A DNA stretch of 48,103 bases from 188UL27-1 sp038526275 (GTDB lineage: Bacteria; Pseudomonadota; Alphaproteobacteria; Rhodobacterales; Rhodobacteraceae). The DNA is taken from assembly GCA_038526275.1 (NCBI GenBank), contig JBCBGY010000009.1:1-48103 (forward strand), written 5' to 3'. A program made the translations under genes and the position numbers. Shown here piece by piece: positions 1-8,152 of the stretch. Below the pieces are notes generated by a model. It was not told the origin of the DNA, searched no databases, and saw nothing but the letters and a program-made list of their open reading frames with translations. Numbering within the stretch: position 1 is the stretch's first letter; each line of letters opens with the position of its first letter.

Positions 1-2
1 CC

Positions 3-446
3 CGGCACCCCGATGAACAACCCAAGAGCCTCGGCAACGCGAATGTGATCATCTTCGGGATGGGCCGCACCGGAACAGCAGCGTATCTGGAATTGGAGCA
101 GGCAGGGCACCAGCCAGTGGGCCTTGACGCGGACGCTTACGCGTTAGAGGCACACTTGAAGGCAGGCCGCCACGCGATCTTTGCCGATGCCGAAGATAGC
201 AGCTTCTGGAATGCGGTGTCCTTGTCCGGGATTACGGCAGCGATTCTGGCGATGGACGATCTGGAGGCCAAACTTATTGCCGCTCGGATGTTGCGCGAGA
301 AGGGATTTGATGGCCCGATCGTGAGCCATGCGCTCTATGCGGAACATGCAGAGACCATACGCGCAGCCGGGGCGGATCAAACGTACCTGACGATGCAAGA
401 GGCCGGGAGAAGTCTTGCAGGGCATGCAATTGAAGCCCTGAGTTAG
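3..446 (+). CDS. KefB-type cation/proton antiporter, C-terminal RCK_N domain (5' truncated by window)
   Basis: The reading frame is open from the first bases of the window and ends at TAG 444-446, so only the last ~147 residues are visible. They begin with a Rossmann fold carrying the nucleotide-binding motif GMGRTG after a hydrophobic strand (NVIIF), followed by the alternating strands and helices typical of a TrkA-N/RCK_N domain. In KefB/KefC-type glutathione- or NAD-gated potassium/proton antiporters this cytosolic domain follows a 12-13 TM transport domain, which would lie upstream of the window. An internal GTG at 45 is unlikely to be the true start because coding continues upstream. A stand-alone RCK protein cannot be fully excluded. 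Confidence 0.8.
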   Translation, partial: RHPDEQPKSLGNANVIIFGMGRTGTAAYLELEQAGHQPVGLDADAYALEAHLKAGRHAIFADAEDSSFWNAVSLSGITAAILAMDDLEAKLIAARMLREKGFDGPIVSHALYAEHAETIRAAGADQTYLTMQEAGRSLAGHAIEALS

Positions 447-476
447 AGTGAAAGCTGTCGCGGACTTTCGGACTCC

Positions 477-494
477 ACATTGCGCGCGCAATGT
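477..494. promoter_or_regulatory. Perfect 18-bp palindrome between the antiporter gene and dnaG
   Basis: ACATTGCGCGCGCAATGT reads identically on both strands. As RNA it can fold into a 7-bp stem with a GCGC loop. It lies 31 bp after the antiporter stop and ~78 bp before the dnaG start. It could be a weak terminator (there is no T-tract) or a dimeric regulator site acting on dnaG-rpoD. The symmetry is seen directly; the role is inferred. Confidence 0.45.
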
Positions 495-571
495 ACTGGT
501 GCGGCTCGGCAGGACAGGTCGTATCAAGATGCCTCTTGCGAGGGAACACGGGGCGGCGGATAAAGGCAGGC

Positions 572-2515
572 ATGTCCCTGCCTCCCGGATTCCTTGACGA
601 ACTGCGCAGCCGACTGTCCTTGTCCGACGTGGTGGGGCGTAAGGTCGTATGGGACAGCCGTAAATCCAACCAGGCCAAAGGGGACATGTGGGCGCCGTGC
701 CCTTTCCACCAGGAAAAGACGGCCAGCTTCCATGTCGACGACCGAAAGGGGTTTTATTACTGCTTCGGGTGCCATGCCAAAGGGGACGCAATCGGGTTTG
801 TACGCGAAACCGAAAATGTCAGTTTCATGGAGGCGGTGGAGATCCTGGCGGGCGAGGCGGGATTGCAAATGCCGGCCCGCGACCCGCGCGCGCAGGAAAA
901 GGCGGACCGGCGCACGGAACTGGCCGATGTGATGGAGGCCGCCGTTCGCTGGATGCGCTTGCAACTCAAGACGGGCGGAGCAGTCGAGGCGCGTTCTTAT
1001 CTGGAAAGGCGCGGTTTGGGGGAGGCCGCCCAGAACCGGTTTGAACTTGGCTACGCGCCGGACGGGCGCCAGGCGCTTTGGCAGGCATTGACCGGGCAGG
1101 GGATCGACGGACAGAAGATTATCGATGCCGGTCTCGCCGCGCGACCCGACGATGGCCGGGAACCTTATGATCGGTTCCGGGGCCGGATCATCTTTCCTAT
1201 CCGGGATCCCCGTGGACGGTGTGTTGGGCTTGGCGGGCGGGCCATGGCGGCGGATGCCCGTGCCAAATACCTCAACTCGCCGGAGACCGAGCTCTTTGAC
1301 AAGGGGCGGAGCCTTTACAACCACGGTCCAGCGCGCGAGGCGACGGGCAAAGGCGAGCCGCTAATCGTTGCCGAAGGGTATATGGACGTGATCGCCTTGG
1401 TCGAGGCCGGTTTCGCGGGCGCCGTAGCTCCTTTGGGAACGGCCGTTACCGAGGATCAGTTGCGCATGCTCTGGCGCATGGCGCCGGAGCCGATCATAGC
1501 GCTGGATGGCGACAAAGCGGGCCTGCGGGCGGCAATGCGATTGATTGATCTGGCCTTGCCGCTGCTTGAGGCGGGCCAGTCGCTTCGGTTCTGTTTGATG
1601 CCGGAAGGTCAGGATCCCGATGATGTGATCCGGGCGTCTGGCGCGAAAGCTATGCGGGACATGCTGGACAAGGCCGAGCCCATGGTGTCGCTGCTGTGGC
1701 GCCGCGAAACCGAGGGCGTTGCGATAGACAGCCCTGAACGCCGCGCGGCCTTAGACAAACGGCTGAGGGCCGCGATCAGCACGATCAAAGACCCCTCGAT
1801 CCGGGGGCACTATGGCGAAGAAATACGGCGGCGGCGTGCGGAACTGTTTGGACAAGGCAAGAAAGCCTGGCCCCGACGCAGCGGACGATGGGCGCCTCAA
1901 CAGCCGACCGCGCGACCAACGACCCGTAACTCTGCCCTCGTCAAGGGCGATGCGGCGGTACCAGATCACCTGCGGGAAGCTGTCATCCTGGCCACACTGC
2001 TGACCCATCCATCCCTTCTGGAAGACCATTCAGACATCTTGGAGAAACTGTCTTTGTCCGGCCCGGGCCATCGCAGTGTCGCTACGGTTTTGCTCCGGGC
2101 GCAGCCTGATGCAAAAAAATCGGACTTGATGCAGCAAATTGATAGCAAATCCCTTGAAAGCCTGATGGAGGCGCGCCATGTCCGGTTGGCGCCGCCTCTA
2201 CGCCATCCAGATGATACGGATTTGGCTCGGCTGTGCCTGACGGAAGAGTGGGCGAAACTAGAAGCCTCCCGCGGGGCAGACCGAGAGATTAGTGAAGCGA
2301 TGGAAGAGCTTGCGGGCACTGCGGATGAAGGTCTTGTGTGGCGCTTGTCCCAGGCAGCGTCGACTCGCAATGCGGCCCAACGGGGTGCGGAGGCGGATTT
2401 GACGGATTTTGACATCGCCCCCAACGGAGCCCGCCTGGACCGAGAAGAAAGATCCGCGCTAGACAAGTTGTTGCGCAGCATCGGTTCGGGCAAGCCCGGC
2501 GGTGAAACGGAATGA
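572..2515 (+). CDS. dnaG: DNA primase DnaG
   Basis: Synthesises RNA primers for Okazaki fragments at the replication fork, recruited by DnaB helicase. The 647-residue product has the expected three parts. An N-terminal CHC2 zinc finger uses C43, H46, C64 and C67. The catalytic TOPRIM core has EGYMDV at about 268-273 and the acidic ALDGDKAG motif at about 310-317. A less conserved C-terminal helicase-binding domain follows from about residue 430. The frame is open back to 491, but ATG 572 is preferred: the family starts with a short MSLPPGFLDELR-type helix, and a purine-rich GGCAGG lies just upstream. It is followed 120 bp later by rpoD, a conserved macromolecular-synthesis pairing; rpsU is absent from this location. 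Confidence 0.97.
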   Translation: MSLPPGFLDELRSRLSLSDVVGRKVVWDSRKSNQAKGDMWAPCPFHQEKTASFHVDDRKGFYYCFGCHAKGDAIGFVRETENVSFMEAVEILAGEAGLQMPARDPRAQEKADRRTELADVMEAAVRWMRLQLKTGGAVEARSYLERRGLGEAAQNRFELGYAPDGRQALWQALTGQGIDGQKIIDAGLAARPDDGREPYDRFRGRIIFPIRDPRGRCVGLGGRAMAADARAKYLNSPETELFDKGRSLYNHGPAREATGKGEPLIVAEGYMDVIALVEAGFAGAVAPLGTAVTEDQLRMLWRMAPEPIIALDGDKAGLRAAMRLIDLALPLLEAGQSLRFCLMPEGQDPDDVIRASGAKAMRDMLDKAEPMVSLLWRRETEGVAIDSPERRAALDKRLRAAISTIKDPSIRGHYGEEIRRRRAELFGQGKKAWPRRSGRWAPQQPTARPTTRNSALVKGDAAVPDHLREAVILATLLTHPSLLEDHSDILEKLSLSGPGHRSVATVLLRAQPDAKKSDLMQQIDSKSLESLMEARHVRLAPPLRHPDDTDLARLCLTEEWAKLEASRGADREISEAMEELAGTADEGLVWRLSQAASTRNAAQRGAEADLTDFDIAPNGARLDREERSALDKLLRSIGSGKPGGETE

Positions 2516-2635
2516 CAATGGAATATTCTGCAAGTTCCGGTTAATTCGGATGGACTTAACGGTGATTCGCTCTACTGATTCTGGGGTAGTTGGAGCGGGG
2601 TAACTGCGCCGGTAGGGCGCCCATAGGAGCAGTGG

Positions 2636-4618
2636 ATGGCAGCCAAGGACACGGACGATCGTAAGACTGACGAGACCGACGCCGAAATCTCGCTTGATAT
2701 GAGACAAGCGGCGGTCAAAAAGATGATCGCCGAGGGCAGAGAGCGCGGCTTCGTCACCTATGACCAATTGAATCAAGTACTTCCGCCCGATCAGGTCAGT
2801 TCGGACCAGATTGAGGATGTGATGTCGATGCTGTCCGAGATGGGCATCCAGGTCACTGAGGAAGAAGAGGTCGAAGAGGAAGAGAACAAGGGCTCGACAG
2901 AGCTTGTTGAGGCCTCGTCTTCGCGCGACATCGCTGTCGCCCAGACCGAGACGGAAAAGCTCGACCGCACGGACGATCCGGTGCGGATGTATCTGCGCGA
3001 GATGGGTTCTGTCGAACTTTTGAGCCGCGAAGGTGAAATTGCCATCGCCAAGCGGATCGAAGCCGGTCGCAACACGATGATCCAGGGGCTTTGCGAAAGC
3101 CCGCTGACCTTCCAGGCGATTACGATCTGGCGCGACGAACTTTTGTCGGAAGATATTCTGCTGCGTGACGTGATCGACCTTGAAACCACGTTCGGTCGCG
3201 GCGTCGACGGTGAAGAAACCGAACCGGTGGTGGCTGCTGTTCCGACCGCGGAGCAAAAGCCAGAACCCGCGCAACCGGTGGAAGAACTGGACGCTGACGG
3301 CAATCCAATCCGCCAGGACGATGAGGATGACGAGGACGAACAGGCCAATATGAGCCTTGCGGCCATGGAGGCTGCCCTCAAGCCGCGCGTTCTGGAAACG
3401 CTCGACAAGATCGCGAATGATTATGCCGATCTGGCCGAGATGCAGGATCTGCGGATGTCCGCGACCCTGAACGAAGATGACAGCTTCTCCACCAAGGAAG
3501 AAGAGCATTACCAGGCTTTGCGGTCCAACATCGTGCAGTTGGTTAACGAACTGCACCTGCATAACAACCGGATCGAAGCGCTGATCGACCAGCTTTACGG
3601 CATCAACCGCCGGATCATGTCGATCGACAGCAACATGGTCAAACTGGCCGACCAGGCGCGGATCAACCGCCGCGAGTTCATCGACGCCTATCGCGGTTAC
3701 GAACTGGACCCGACCTGGATGGAAAAGATGGCCGAAAAGCCCGGTCGCGGTTGGCAGGCTTTGATGGAACGCTCAACCGACAAGATCATGGATCTGCGGA
3801 CCGAAATGGCCACGGTTGGGCAGTATGTCGGTGTCGACATCCCGGAATTCCGCCGGATCGTGCAGCAGGTCCAGAAGGGTGAGAAAGAGGCTCGGCAAGC
3901 CAAGAAGGAAATGGTGGAAGCCAACCTTCGCTTGGTGATCTCGATCGCCAAGAAATACACGAATCGCGGCCTGCAATTCCTCGACCTGATCCAGGAAGGT
4001 AACATTGGCCTGATGAAGGCCGTCGATAAGTTCGAATATCGCCGGGGCTACAAATTTTCGACCTATGCGACATGGTGGATCCGCCAGGCGATCACCCGGT
4101 CTATCGCAGACCAGGCGCGGACGATCCGTATTCCTGTGCATATGATCGAAACGATCAACAAGCTGGTGCGCACCGGGCGCCAGATGCTGCACGAAATCGG
4201 TCGGGAGCCGACACCGGAAGAGCTGGCCGAAAAGCTGCAGATGCCGCTGGAAAAGGTTCGCAAGGTGATGAAAATCGCCAAGGAGCCGATCAGCCTTGAA
4301 ACGCCCATCGGCGACGAGGAAGACAGCCAGCTTGGGGATTTCATCGAAGACAAGAACGCTGTTTTGCCGCTCGACTCCGCCATTCAGGAGAACCTGAAGG
4401 AGACGACCACCCGCGTTCTGGCCTCTTTGACACCGCGGGAAGAGCGGGTGCTGCGCATGCGCTTTGGTATCGGGATGAACACGGACCACACTCTGGAAGA
4501 GGTGGGCCAGCAGTTCAGCGTGACCCGGGAACGGATCCGTCAGATCGAAGCGAAAGCGCTTCGCAAGCTGAAGCATCCCAGCCGGTCGCGCAAACTTCGG
4601 TCGTTCCTGGACCAGTAA
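2636..4618 (+). CDS. rpoD: RNA polymerase primary sigma factor RpoD (sigma-70)
   Basis: Housekeeping sigma factor that directs RNA polymerase to most promoters. The 660-residue protein contains region 1.1 (about 20-75), region 1.2 (DDPVRMYLREMG, about 113-124), and a long acidic non-conserved insert including a D/E-rich run near residue 230. Regions 2.1-2.4 follow (about 425-500, with the QEGNIGLMKAVDKFEYRRG core and the TYATWWIRQAI -10 recognition helix). Regions 3 and 4 include the helix-turn-helix VTRERIRQIEAKALRKL near the C-terminus. ATG 2636 is preceded by AGGAG at 2626-2630. It lies downstream of dnaG in the same direction, with a 120-bp gap that may carry its own promoter, though none was clear by eye. 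Confidence 0.98.
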   Translation: MAAKDTDDRKTDETDAEISLDMRQAAVKKMIAEGRERGFVTYDQLNQVLPPDQVSSDQIEDVMSMLSEMGIQVTEEEEVEEEENKGSTELVEASSSRDIAVAQTETEKLDRTDDPVRMYLREMGSVELLSREGEIAIAKRIEAGRNTMIQGLCESPLTFQAITIWRDELLSEDILLRDVIDLETTFGRGVDGEETEPVVAAVPTAEQKPEPAQPVEELDADGNPIRQDDEDDEDEQANMSLAAMEAALKPRVLETLDKIANDYADLAEMQDLRMSATLNEDDSFSTKEEEHYQALRSNIVQLVNELHLHNNRIEALIDQLYGINRRIMSIDSNMVKLADQARINRREFIDAYRGYELDPTWMEKMAEKPGRGWQALMERSTDKIMDLRTEMATVGQYVGVDIPEFRRIVQQVQKGEKEARQAKKEMVEANLRLVISIAKKYTNRGLQFLDLIQEGNIGLMKAVDKFEYRRGYKFSTYATWWIRQAITRSIADQARTIRIPVHMIETINKLVRTGRQMLHEIGREPTPEELAEKLQMPLEKVRKVMKIAKEPISLETPIGDEEDSQLGDFIEDKNAVLPLDSAIQENLKETTTRVLASLTPREERVLRMRFGIGMNTDHTLEEVGQQFSVTRERIRQIEAKALRKLKHPSRSRKLRSFLDQ

Positions 4619-4630
4619 CCGGTCTTTTTG

Positions 4631-4660
4631 GTGCCGAGGCTTGGTTTCGGCACTGATTTT
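4631..4660 (+). terminator. Probable rho-independent terminator after rpoD
   Basis: GTGCCGA (4631-4637) and TCGGCAC (4647-4653) form a 7-bp perfect stem around a 9-nt loop, followed by a short T-rich stretch TGATTTT. It lies 12 bp after the rpoD stop. The U-tract is short, so strength is uncertain. Confidence 0.6.
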
Positions 4661-4677
4661 CAGTGCGGTGGTTTAAT

Positions 4678-5352
4678 ATGCCCCTGATGTTGCGGGATGG
4701 CGTCGTGTTCCTTCACGCGCCCAAAACCGGCGGAAACTGGGTGACTTCGGTGCTGGAGGAGCAAGGGCTGGTCGACTTTGCCTTCGGTCACAAGCACGCC
4801 GACGCCGCACACCTGACAGCGCCCCCGTTCCGGTCAAAGCGTGGTGGGGAATATGTTCGTTATGTTCGGGCCATGCTGCGTTTGCGGCATATGCAGGAGC
4901 AGCGGTTCTTCTATACCGTCCGAAACCCGTTCGACTGGTATGAGAGCTGGTTCAAGTACCAGGGCTCTGACAAGCGGCAGTGGCGGAATTGGGGGGCGCC
5001 GCCCAACCCGTTTCAATGGCACGTCAATAGCCCTTTGAATTGCGAGGCGCCGGCCTCTTTTTCGGAATTCATGACCTTTGTGACCGATAAGGTGCCTGGC
5101 TATGCCACGCGCCTTTTTGGGCAGTACCGCGCCATCGGCCCGGCACATGTTCTAAAAAACGAAACCCTGGCCGAGGATTTGTGCCACGCCCTCACCGCCT
5201 ATGGGTTGCCGCATGATCGCGAACGTATCATGACCGCCGGACGGGTCGGCGAGAGCCCGTCACAGCAGATAGAGTGGGACCCGGCGTTGAGGCAAAAGGT
5301 GCGAGACTTGGATCGCGCGGCCTTTGTTGAATACGGATACGAATTGGACTGA
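4678..5352 (+). CDS. Sulfotransferase-family-like protein
   Basis: A 224-residue protein beginning with a short strand and the loop HAPKTGGNWV, which resembles the 5'-phosphosulfate (PAPS)-binding loop of sulfotransferases. Later it has a TVRNPFDWYESWFKY segment that matches the family's 3'-phosphate-binding R-x-P-x-D/x-x-S-x region. From the family this suggests transfer of a sulfo group from PAPS to an unknown acceptor, for instance a surface glycan. The protein is shorter than typical carbohydrate sulfotransferases. ATG 4678 has GGTGG a few bases upstream; an in-frame GTG at 4663 is the alternative. It stands alone between rpoD and an SRPBCC gene. A Sat-CysC fusion that would make PAPS lies ~3 kb away. 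Confidence 0.7.
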   Translation: MPLMLRDGVVFLHAPKTGGNWVTSVLEEQGLVDFAFGHKHADAAHLTAPPFRSKRGGEYVRYVRAMLRLRHMQEQRFFYTVRNPFDWYESWFKYQGSDKRQWRNWGAPPNPFQWHVNSPLNCEAPASFSEFMTFVTDKVPGYATRLFGQYRAIGPAHVLKNETLAEDLCHALTAYGLPHDRERIMTAGRVGESPSQQIEWDPALRQKVRDLDRAAFVEYGYELD

Positions 5353-5373
5353 AAGCCCAAGCCCGTATGATCG

Positions 5374-5402
5374 TTTCAAAACTATCGAATTTTTGTTAGA
5401 AT
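5374..5402 (+). promoter_or_regulatory. Possible sigma-70-like promoter before the SRPBCC gene
   Basis: TTTCAA (5374-5379) and TAGAAT (5397-5402) are separated by 17 bp in a locally AT-rich stretch. The -10 is good and the -35 is poor. It lies about 20 bp upstream of the GGAGG ribosome-binding site of the gene starting at 5425. Confidence 0.3.
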
Positions 5403-5424
5403 TCGCACAGCTGGAGGAAACGTC

Positions 5425-5967
5425 ATGCGCATTTTGATTTGGTTATTGGCAATCGCCGGGGGGCTTGTGGTCACAGCAGCCGTGGTCATTTTTGCCGGTG
5501 GATATCTGCTGCCGCGAGAGGTCACTGTCGCACGCTCGATTGAGATCAACGCCGCGCCGGAGGAGGTTTTTCCGCACGTCAACTCGTTGAAAGCCATGGA
5601 GGCCTGGTCGCCGTGGTTGTCGCGCGACCCCGATGTCAAGTTGACATATAACGACGTGGAGCAGGGCAGCGGTGCCACCATGGAATGGGCGTCAGAGCAG
5701 CCCGACGTCGGCAGTGGTCGTCAGGAAATCACCGCCTCGACCCCGAACGAGAGCGTCGAGACGGCGCTGGATTTCGGCGAGATGGGGTTGGCTAAGGCAC
5801 AGTTCCTTCTGGCGCCCGCTGATGGAGCGACAACTGTGACCTGGACCCTTGAAACCGATATGGGCGGCGGGCCTGTTGGGCGTTGGATGGGGCTGATGAT
5901 GGATGGTTGGGTTGGCGCAGATTATGAACAGGGCTTGGAAAATCTGAAAACCTTGGTTGAGGAATAG
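5425..5967 (+). CDS. SRPBCC (START/Bet v1-like) family protein with N-terminal membrane anchor
   Basis: A 180-residue protein. Residues about 3-25 are a hydrophobic segment (a membrane anchor or uncleaved signal). A polyketide-cyclase/SRPBCC domain follows from about residue 33 (ARSIEINAAPEEVFPHVNSLKAMEAWSPW onset), and the C-terminal helix ends in GLENLKTLVEE. The fold makes a hydrophobic pocket for lipids or other ligands, but the ligand cannot be predicted. GGAGGAAA lies 7 bases before ATG 5425, a strong ribosome-binding site. The stop sits 16 bp before the YjbQ start, suggesting co-transcription. Confidence 0.82.
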   Translation: MRILIWLLAIAGGLVVTAAVVIFAGGYLLPREVTVARSIEINAAPEEVFPHVNSLKAMEAWSPWLSRDPDVKLTYNDVEQGSGATMEWASEQPDVGSGRQEITASTPNESVETALDFGEMGLAKAQFLLAPADGATTVTWTLETDMGGGPVGRWMGLMMDGWVGADYEQGLENLKTLVEE

Positions 5968-5983
5968 GCGCGCGTCGCCGCCC

Positions 5984-6388
5984 ATGCAGACGCGCTTTGC
6001 CGTAGAAACCAACGGGCCGGGACTTTACGAGATCACGGGCCGTGTTGCGGCCTGGGCGCAAGGCACTGGGCTTTTGACCCTGTTTATCCGCCACACATCT
6101 GCAAGCCTGTTGATCCAGGAAAACGCCGACCCAGAGGTGCAAACCGATCTGCAGGCGTTCTTTGCCCGGCTGGTGCCACCCACAACAGACCCGTCGATGA
6201 AATACCTCACCCACACTTATGAGGGCCCCGACGATATGCCGGCCCATATCAAATCGGCCCTGCTGCCCACTCATTTGTGCATCCCTGTGCAGGATGGCCA
6301 TCTTGCACTCGGCACCTGGCAGGGCATCTATGTATTTGAGCACCGTGACGCGCCACGGACCCGAACGATCGTGGCGCATATCGGTTAG
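5984..6388 (+). CDS. yjbQ: YjbQ family protein (UPF0047)
   Basis: A 134-residue protein matching the UPF0047 family. It has the HTSASLLIQENADP segment near residue 37 and the family signature around GHLALGTWQGIYVFEH in the C-terminal part. Family members form trimers with a small histidine-lined pocket. E. coli YjbQ has been linked to secondary thiamine-phosphate synthase activity, but the physiological role is unsettled. ATG 5984 is chosen over an upstream in-frame TTG at 5957 that would overlap the SRPBCC gene, because homologues start close to the first strand. It probably shares a transcript with the SRPBCC gene. Confidence 0.88.
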   Translation: MQTRFAVETNGPGLYEITGRVAAWAQGTGLLTLFIRHTSASLLIQENADPEVQTDLQAFFARLVPPTTDPSMKYLTHTYEGPDDMPAHIKSALLPTHLCIPVQDGHLALGTWQGIYVFEHRDAPRTRTIVAHIG

Positions 6389-6411
6389 CCCGAAATGAAA
6401 GGAGCACGCTC

Positions 6412-6822
6412 ATGTTTCGCATCCTAACGATCGCCCTTGTTGGGCTGAGCCTGGCCAGCGCGGCAGAGGCCCGGAACCGTTTGGCACCCAATGGAGCCCT
6501 GGTTCTGTTCGAGACCAAGACAGACGACAATTTTCGTGTGTTGGGTCGGGCTGGCTTCGGCCCGCGAGATTACTATTGCGCCGCTGGATATTTCGCCCGT
6601 GTCACGTTACGCGCCCGGCCCACGGACCGGGTGGTGCTGACCCGACCGCCGACGCGGTCCGACAGGACGGTGGGCTTTGAATTGGTTCGAAACCCGGCCA
6701 AACAGCCATTCCTGAACCGTGACGTTGTCTTGCGTCTTCGGGAACCCGGCCAATCCAGAACCGTGGGCCATGCGCGGAACCTCTGCGAGCAGTTTAGGTT
6801 CGGGATCAATAACAACGACTGA
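6412..6822 (+). CDS. Small secreted or periplasmic protein of unknown function
   Basis: A 136-residue product with a clear signal peptide: a short basic start, a hydrophobic core (ILTIALVGLSLA) and an A-x-A cleavage site near residue 20 (AAEARN). The mature part contains two cysteines (in DYYCAAG and NLCEQF) that could form a disulfide in the periplasm. It is rich in arginine and beta-type sequence. No recognised domain is apparent. AAAGGAG lies before ATG 6412. It sits 23 bp after yjbQ and may be the last gene of that group. Confidence 0.75.
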   Translation: MFRILTIALVGLSLASAAEARNRLAPNGALVLFETKTDDNFRVLGRAGFGPRDYYCAAGYFARVTLRARPTDRVVLTRPPTRSDRTVGFELVRNPAKQPFLNRDVVLRLREPGQSRTVGHARNLCEQFRFGINNND

Positions 6823-6962
6823 ACATAGTCGCTTTCGCAGAGGACTGGCCGACTCTATGTCCCGGCGCTGGCGGGCGCGGGGTCGACTCCAAGCGGATCT
6901 CTTTCAGGGGAGACGGGATCTCTGCGCAGGCTGCGACGAACCACCATTTGCGTGAGATAGGC

Positions 6963-6991
6963 TTGACCGGACCGCTGCCATGGCCTATCGA
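6963..6991 (+). promoter_or_regulatory. Sigma-70 promoter of tRNA-Gly
   Basis: TTGACC (6963-6968), a 17-bp spacer and TATCGA (6986-6991) lie directly upstream of the tRNA, whose first base is 12 bp after the -10 box. The element spacing and position fit a strong stable-RNA promoter. Confidence 0.65.
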
Positions 6992-7002
6992 CCACGAACC
7001 AA

Positions 7003-7076
7003 GCGGGTATAGCTTAATGGTAAAGCCCCTGCCTTCCAAGCAGGCTATGTCGGTTCGATTCCGTCTACCCGCTCCA
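7003..7076 (+). tRNA. tRNA-Gly (anticodon TCC)
   Basis: The cloverleaf is complete. The acceptor stem pairs GCGGGTA (7003-7009) with TACCCGC (7066-7072), with discriminator T and an encoded CCA (7074-7076). The anticodon stem pairs CCTGC (7028-7032) with GCAGG (7040-7044) around loop CTTCCAA, giving anticodon TCC at 7035-7037. The T-loop is GTTCGATTC-like. It decodes GGA and GGG. It stands alone, with no second tRNA nearby. Confidence 0.97.
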
Positions 7077-7290
7077 TCACACAGCAACATTCTGCCATAG
7101 GTTGTGGTTACTTCATGGCCAACTGCTGGCAAGAACCAGCTCTCGTTCCTGTAAATTTATGTAATAGTCTTGTGATTTATCAATTGTGGCTGCCGCGGAA
7201 ACACCACAATCGAGCCCAAATTACCTCCAACTTAACCGCAACCATTTCAATATTACTGCCGTTGAACCAATCCCAGACTGGAACAGTCTA

Positions 7291-8058
7291 ATGTCAAACG
7301 AGTATCTTATGTCGAGTATTGTTCGCCTGATGCAGTCGATCGCTATCCTTATCCTCGCTGTACTCTGTGCGGGTCTGGTAGGGATTACCATTGCCGCGGC
7401 TGCCGGTTACTATCCTTGGCTTTCCTATCACATCACGTTCGGCGAAACCGCGAATGCCGATGTTGGAATGTATCTTCAGATAGCATTGACCCTGTTCGTG
7501 ATCTCACTTCTTTATGTGCTTCCGGCGAATGGGCGGATCATGTCTTTGGAAAAAAGCCATCGCGATTTTCAGATCAGCATGGATGATGTCGCCCAAGCTT
7601 ACTATCTGTGCCACACCGCTGACAGGTCTGGTGCGTTTACCATGTCTTCCGAGTTCGACTCTGTCAGAGAACGCTTGCTGTATCTGCGCGATCATCCCGA
7701 TCTTGGTCGGCTTGAAGCGGGTGTGATGGAAGTTGCTGCGCAGATGAGCCAGCAATCGCGCCATCTTGCCGATGTCTATTCAGATGAAAACGTTACCCGC
7801 GCCCGGAATTTCTTGCGGCAGCGGCAGGAAGAGGCTGACACCCAGTTGGCAAATATCCGGGATGCGTTGCGCGCCTGTGACGAGATTGAAAAGTGGAGCG
7901 CTGAGATTGAAATGGAGGAGGCTCGGGTCGAAGAGCATCTAGAGCAATTAGACGATCGGGTGCGAACGGCATTGCCGCCATTGGGTTACGATATCGTGCG
8001 GACACGGCGAAATGATCGCAACGTATTCTCTTTTGGAGCCGTGCAACCCGCTGAATAA
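7291..8058 (+). CDS. Membrane-anchored coiled-coil protein of unknown function
   Basis: Two hydrophobic segments (about residues 9-35 and 62-78 from ATG 7291) are followed by a cytosolic, strongly helical, charge-rich region with many Q/E/R residues, including RNFLRQRQEEADTQLANIRDAL, typical of coiled coil. The frame is open back to a GTG at 7186, which would add 35 residues with no obvious domain and no good ribosome-binding site. ATG 7291 places the first TM segment near the N-terminus, but the start is uncertain. Similar roseobacter proteins are, as I recall, sometimes labelled DNA repair protein; nothing in this sequence supports that name. Base composition is visibly less GC-rich than the neighbours. 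It ends at a strong bidirectional terminator. Confidence 0.75.
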   Translation: MSNEYLMSSIVRLMQSIAILILAVLCAGLVGITIAAAAGYYPWLSYHITFGETANADVGMYLQIALTLFVISLLYVLPANGRIMSLEKSHRDFQISMDDVAQAYYLCHTADRSGAFTMSSEFDSVRERLLYLRDHPDLGRLEAGVMEVAAQMSQQSRHLADVYSDENVTRARNFLRQRQEEADTQLANIRDALRACDEIEKWSAEIEMEEARVEEHLEQLDDRVRTALPPLGYDIVRTRRNDRNVFSFGAVQPAE

Positions 8059-8093
8059 CAGCCGACGACTCAATTGAAGACAGTTCAAATAAA

Positions 8094-8131
8094 AAAGTTC
8101 GGCCGGTTCTTTAAAAAACCGGCCGAACTTT
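8094..8131. terminator. Strong bidirectional rho-independent terminator
   Basis: A 15-bp perfect inverted repeat, AAAGTTCGGCCGGTT (8094-8108) and AACCGGCCGAACTTT (8117-8131), has an 8-nt loop. It is flanked by an A-run on the left and a T-rich stretch on the right, so it gives a U-tract on both strands. It sits between the convergent coiled-coil gene (plus) and the Sat-CysC gene (minus). Confidence 0.93.
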
Positions 8132-8152
8132 ATTTTGTCAAATCGGTAGCGC

